From Fidelibacterota bacterium (lineage in GTDB: Bacteria; Fidelibacterota; Marinisomatia; SCGC-AAA003-L08; D37C17), in NCBI GenBank assembly GCA_018671635.1, contig JABHHG010000077.1:1-7116 (forward strand): a stretch of 7,116 bases of DNA, written 5' to 3'. The notes beneath the pieces are model-generated. The model ran no database searches. It was not told the DNA's origin and saw only the letters and a list, made by a program, of their open reading frames with translations. The translations under genes and the position numbers were made by a program. Positions 6,793-7,116 of the stretch are shown here, in pieces; position 1 is the stretch's first letter, and each line of letters starts with the position of its first letter.

Positions 6793-6898
6793 GTTGTGTT
6801 TCTCCTTTTTGTTTTCGATCAGTTGTTCTGTCAACTAATGACAAAACATTTTAAAAGCAAAATTACATTAGAAAAATTTAGTATAAACATCAATAAAA

Positions 6899-6959
6899 CA
6901 AAAAATCCAGAAAACAAAAGTAAAATTAACTTTAAATATTTATCTGCTTTGCCTTCTGG
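6899..6959 (-). promoter_or_regulatory. Terminator-like stem in the leader of the small-protein unit (possible attenuator)
   Basis: On the minus strand CCAGAAGGCAAAG (6959-6947) can pair with TTTTGTTTTCTGG (6919-6907) over 13 positions, three of them G-U. ATTTTTTG follows at once. As plus-strand RNA the same three positions would be A-C mismatches, so the structure favours minus-strand RNA. The 27-base loop and the wobble pairs make it modest. It lies between the candidate promoter and the first small gene, so it could act as an attenuator, or end a transcript arriving from outside the window. Confidence 0.35.
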
Positions 6960-6966
6960 GACTAAA

Positions 6967-6994
6967 ATTATTACAGATATAGAATTAAAGTCAA
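6967..6994 (-). promoter_or_regulatory. Candidate sigma70-type promoter for the small-protein unit
   Basis: On the minus strand TTGACT (6994-6989, five of six to the -35 consensus) is followed after 16 bases by AATAAT (6972-6967, five of six to the -10 consensus). Transcription would begin near 6960, giving a leader of about 168 bases before the ATG at 6792. The -35 box lies two bases from the palindrome. It is the best promoter-like pair I find upstream of these genes, but it was found by eye in AT-rich DNA. Confidence 0.45.
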
Positions 6995-6996
6995 GG

Positions 6997-7116
6997 TTTA
7001 ATTAAAGTATTACTTTAATACCATATGTGTTACTTAAATCTTTATTTAATACCATATATGGTATTAAATAAAGATTTAAGTAACACATATGGTATTAAAG
7101 TAATACTTTAATTAAA
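6997..7116. repeat. Perfect 120-base palindrome with 60-base arms and no spacer, cut by the window end
   Basis: The centre lies between 7056 and 7057 (ACCATA / TATGGT). Every base from 6997 to 7056 is complementary to its partner from 7116 back to 7057, with no mismatch or loop. Each arm also contains the near-palindrome ATTAAAGTATTACTTTAAT (7001-7019 and its mirror) and two copies of ATATGGTATTAAA or its complement. Because it reaches the last base, the real arms may be longer. It could be a genuine cruciform-forming element, the tip of a hairpin end, or an assembly or amplification fold-back. Confidence 0.95.

Larger units (their letters stand above)
6793..7116. other. 324-base gene-free region: leader, promoter and palindrome of the small-protein module
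   Basis: I find no convincing gene here. From right to left on the minus strand it holds the 120-base palindrome (6997-7116), a candidate promoter (6967-6994), a terminator-like stem in the leader (6899-6959), and a small stem AGTTG / CAACT (6821-6836) just before the ribosome-binding site (AAGGAG) of the first small gene. It is extremely AT-rich. Confidence 0.6.

Noticed and set aside
6793..6834. Earlier start giving an 83-residue version of the first small protein
   Set aside because: AAGGAG lies inside this extension and points to the ATG at 6792, and the paralogue aligns from that methionine on without gaps.
6796..7005. Plus-strand open frame of 69 codons (or 55 from the ATG at 6838)
   Set aside because: There is no ribosome-binding site. 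It overlaps the start and ribosome-binding site of the minus-strand small gene, is Lys/Asn/Ile-rich as expected of translated AT-rich noncoding DNA, and runs into the palindrome.

Overview
The window is a strongly AT-rich piece of a bacterial genome. It has three parts: the 3' end of a secreted beta-helix protein, a run of same-strand genes, and a small opposite-strand module that ends in a perfect palindrome at the right edge. The C-terminal dockerin-type pair of calcium loops, the beta-helix exoprotein, the AT bias and the weak ribosome-binding sites of most plus-strand genes suggest a Gram-negative bacterium of the FCB group, perhaps Marinimicrobia (SAR406). That placement is inference from gene style, not from a marker gene.

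Plus strand, 1-6212. Bases 1-1101 are the 3' part of a secreted parallel beta-helix protein with an eight-cysteine insert and a dockerin-like end. Eight bases later comes a SpoU/TrmH-family RNA 2'-O-methyltransferase (1110-1862). After a 77-base gap with a possible promoter comes a PLP enzyme (1940-2890) that reads as the catalytic core of cystathionine beta-synthase rather than CysK. From there the genes are packed tightly. Two membrane-anchored family 2 glycosyltransferases (2891-4033 and 4030-5154), a DUF3108-like exported protein (5147-5836) and a four-helix membrane protein of unknown function (5829-6212) abut or overlap by 4, 8 and 8 bases. These four probably form one operon that builds or handles a surface glycan or glycolipid. 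The operon ends at a hairpin (6231-6251) that also serves the convergent module.

Minus strand, 6288-6996. Two tiny paralogous membrane proteins (69 and 70 residues) lie in tandem. Each has a clear Shine-Dalgarno site, a hairpin lies between them, and upstream there is a candidate promoter followed by a long leader with a terminator-like stem. I do not recognise this family. It is the best candidate here for something undescribed.

Right edge, 6997-7116. A flawless 120-base inverted repeat with 60-base arms and no spacer runs to the last base. It starts just upstream of the candidate promoter of the small-protein module. It may be a real element or a fold-back at a contig end; sequence beyond the window would decide.
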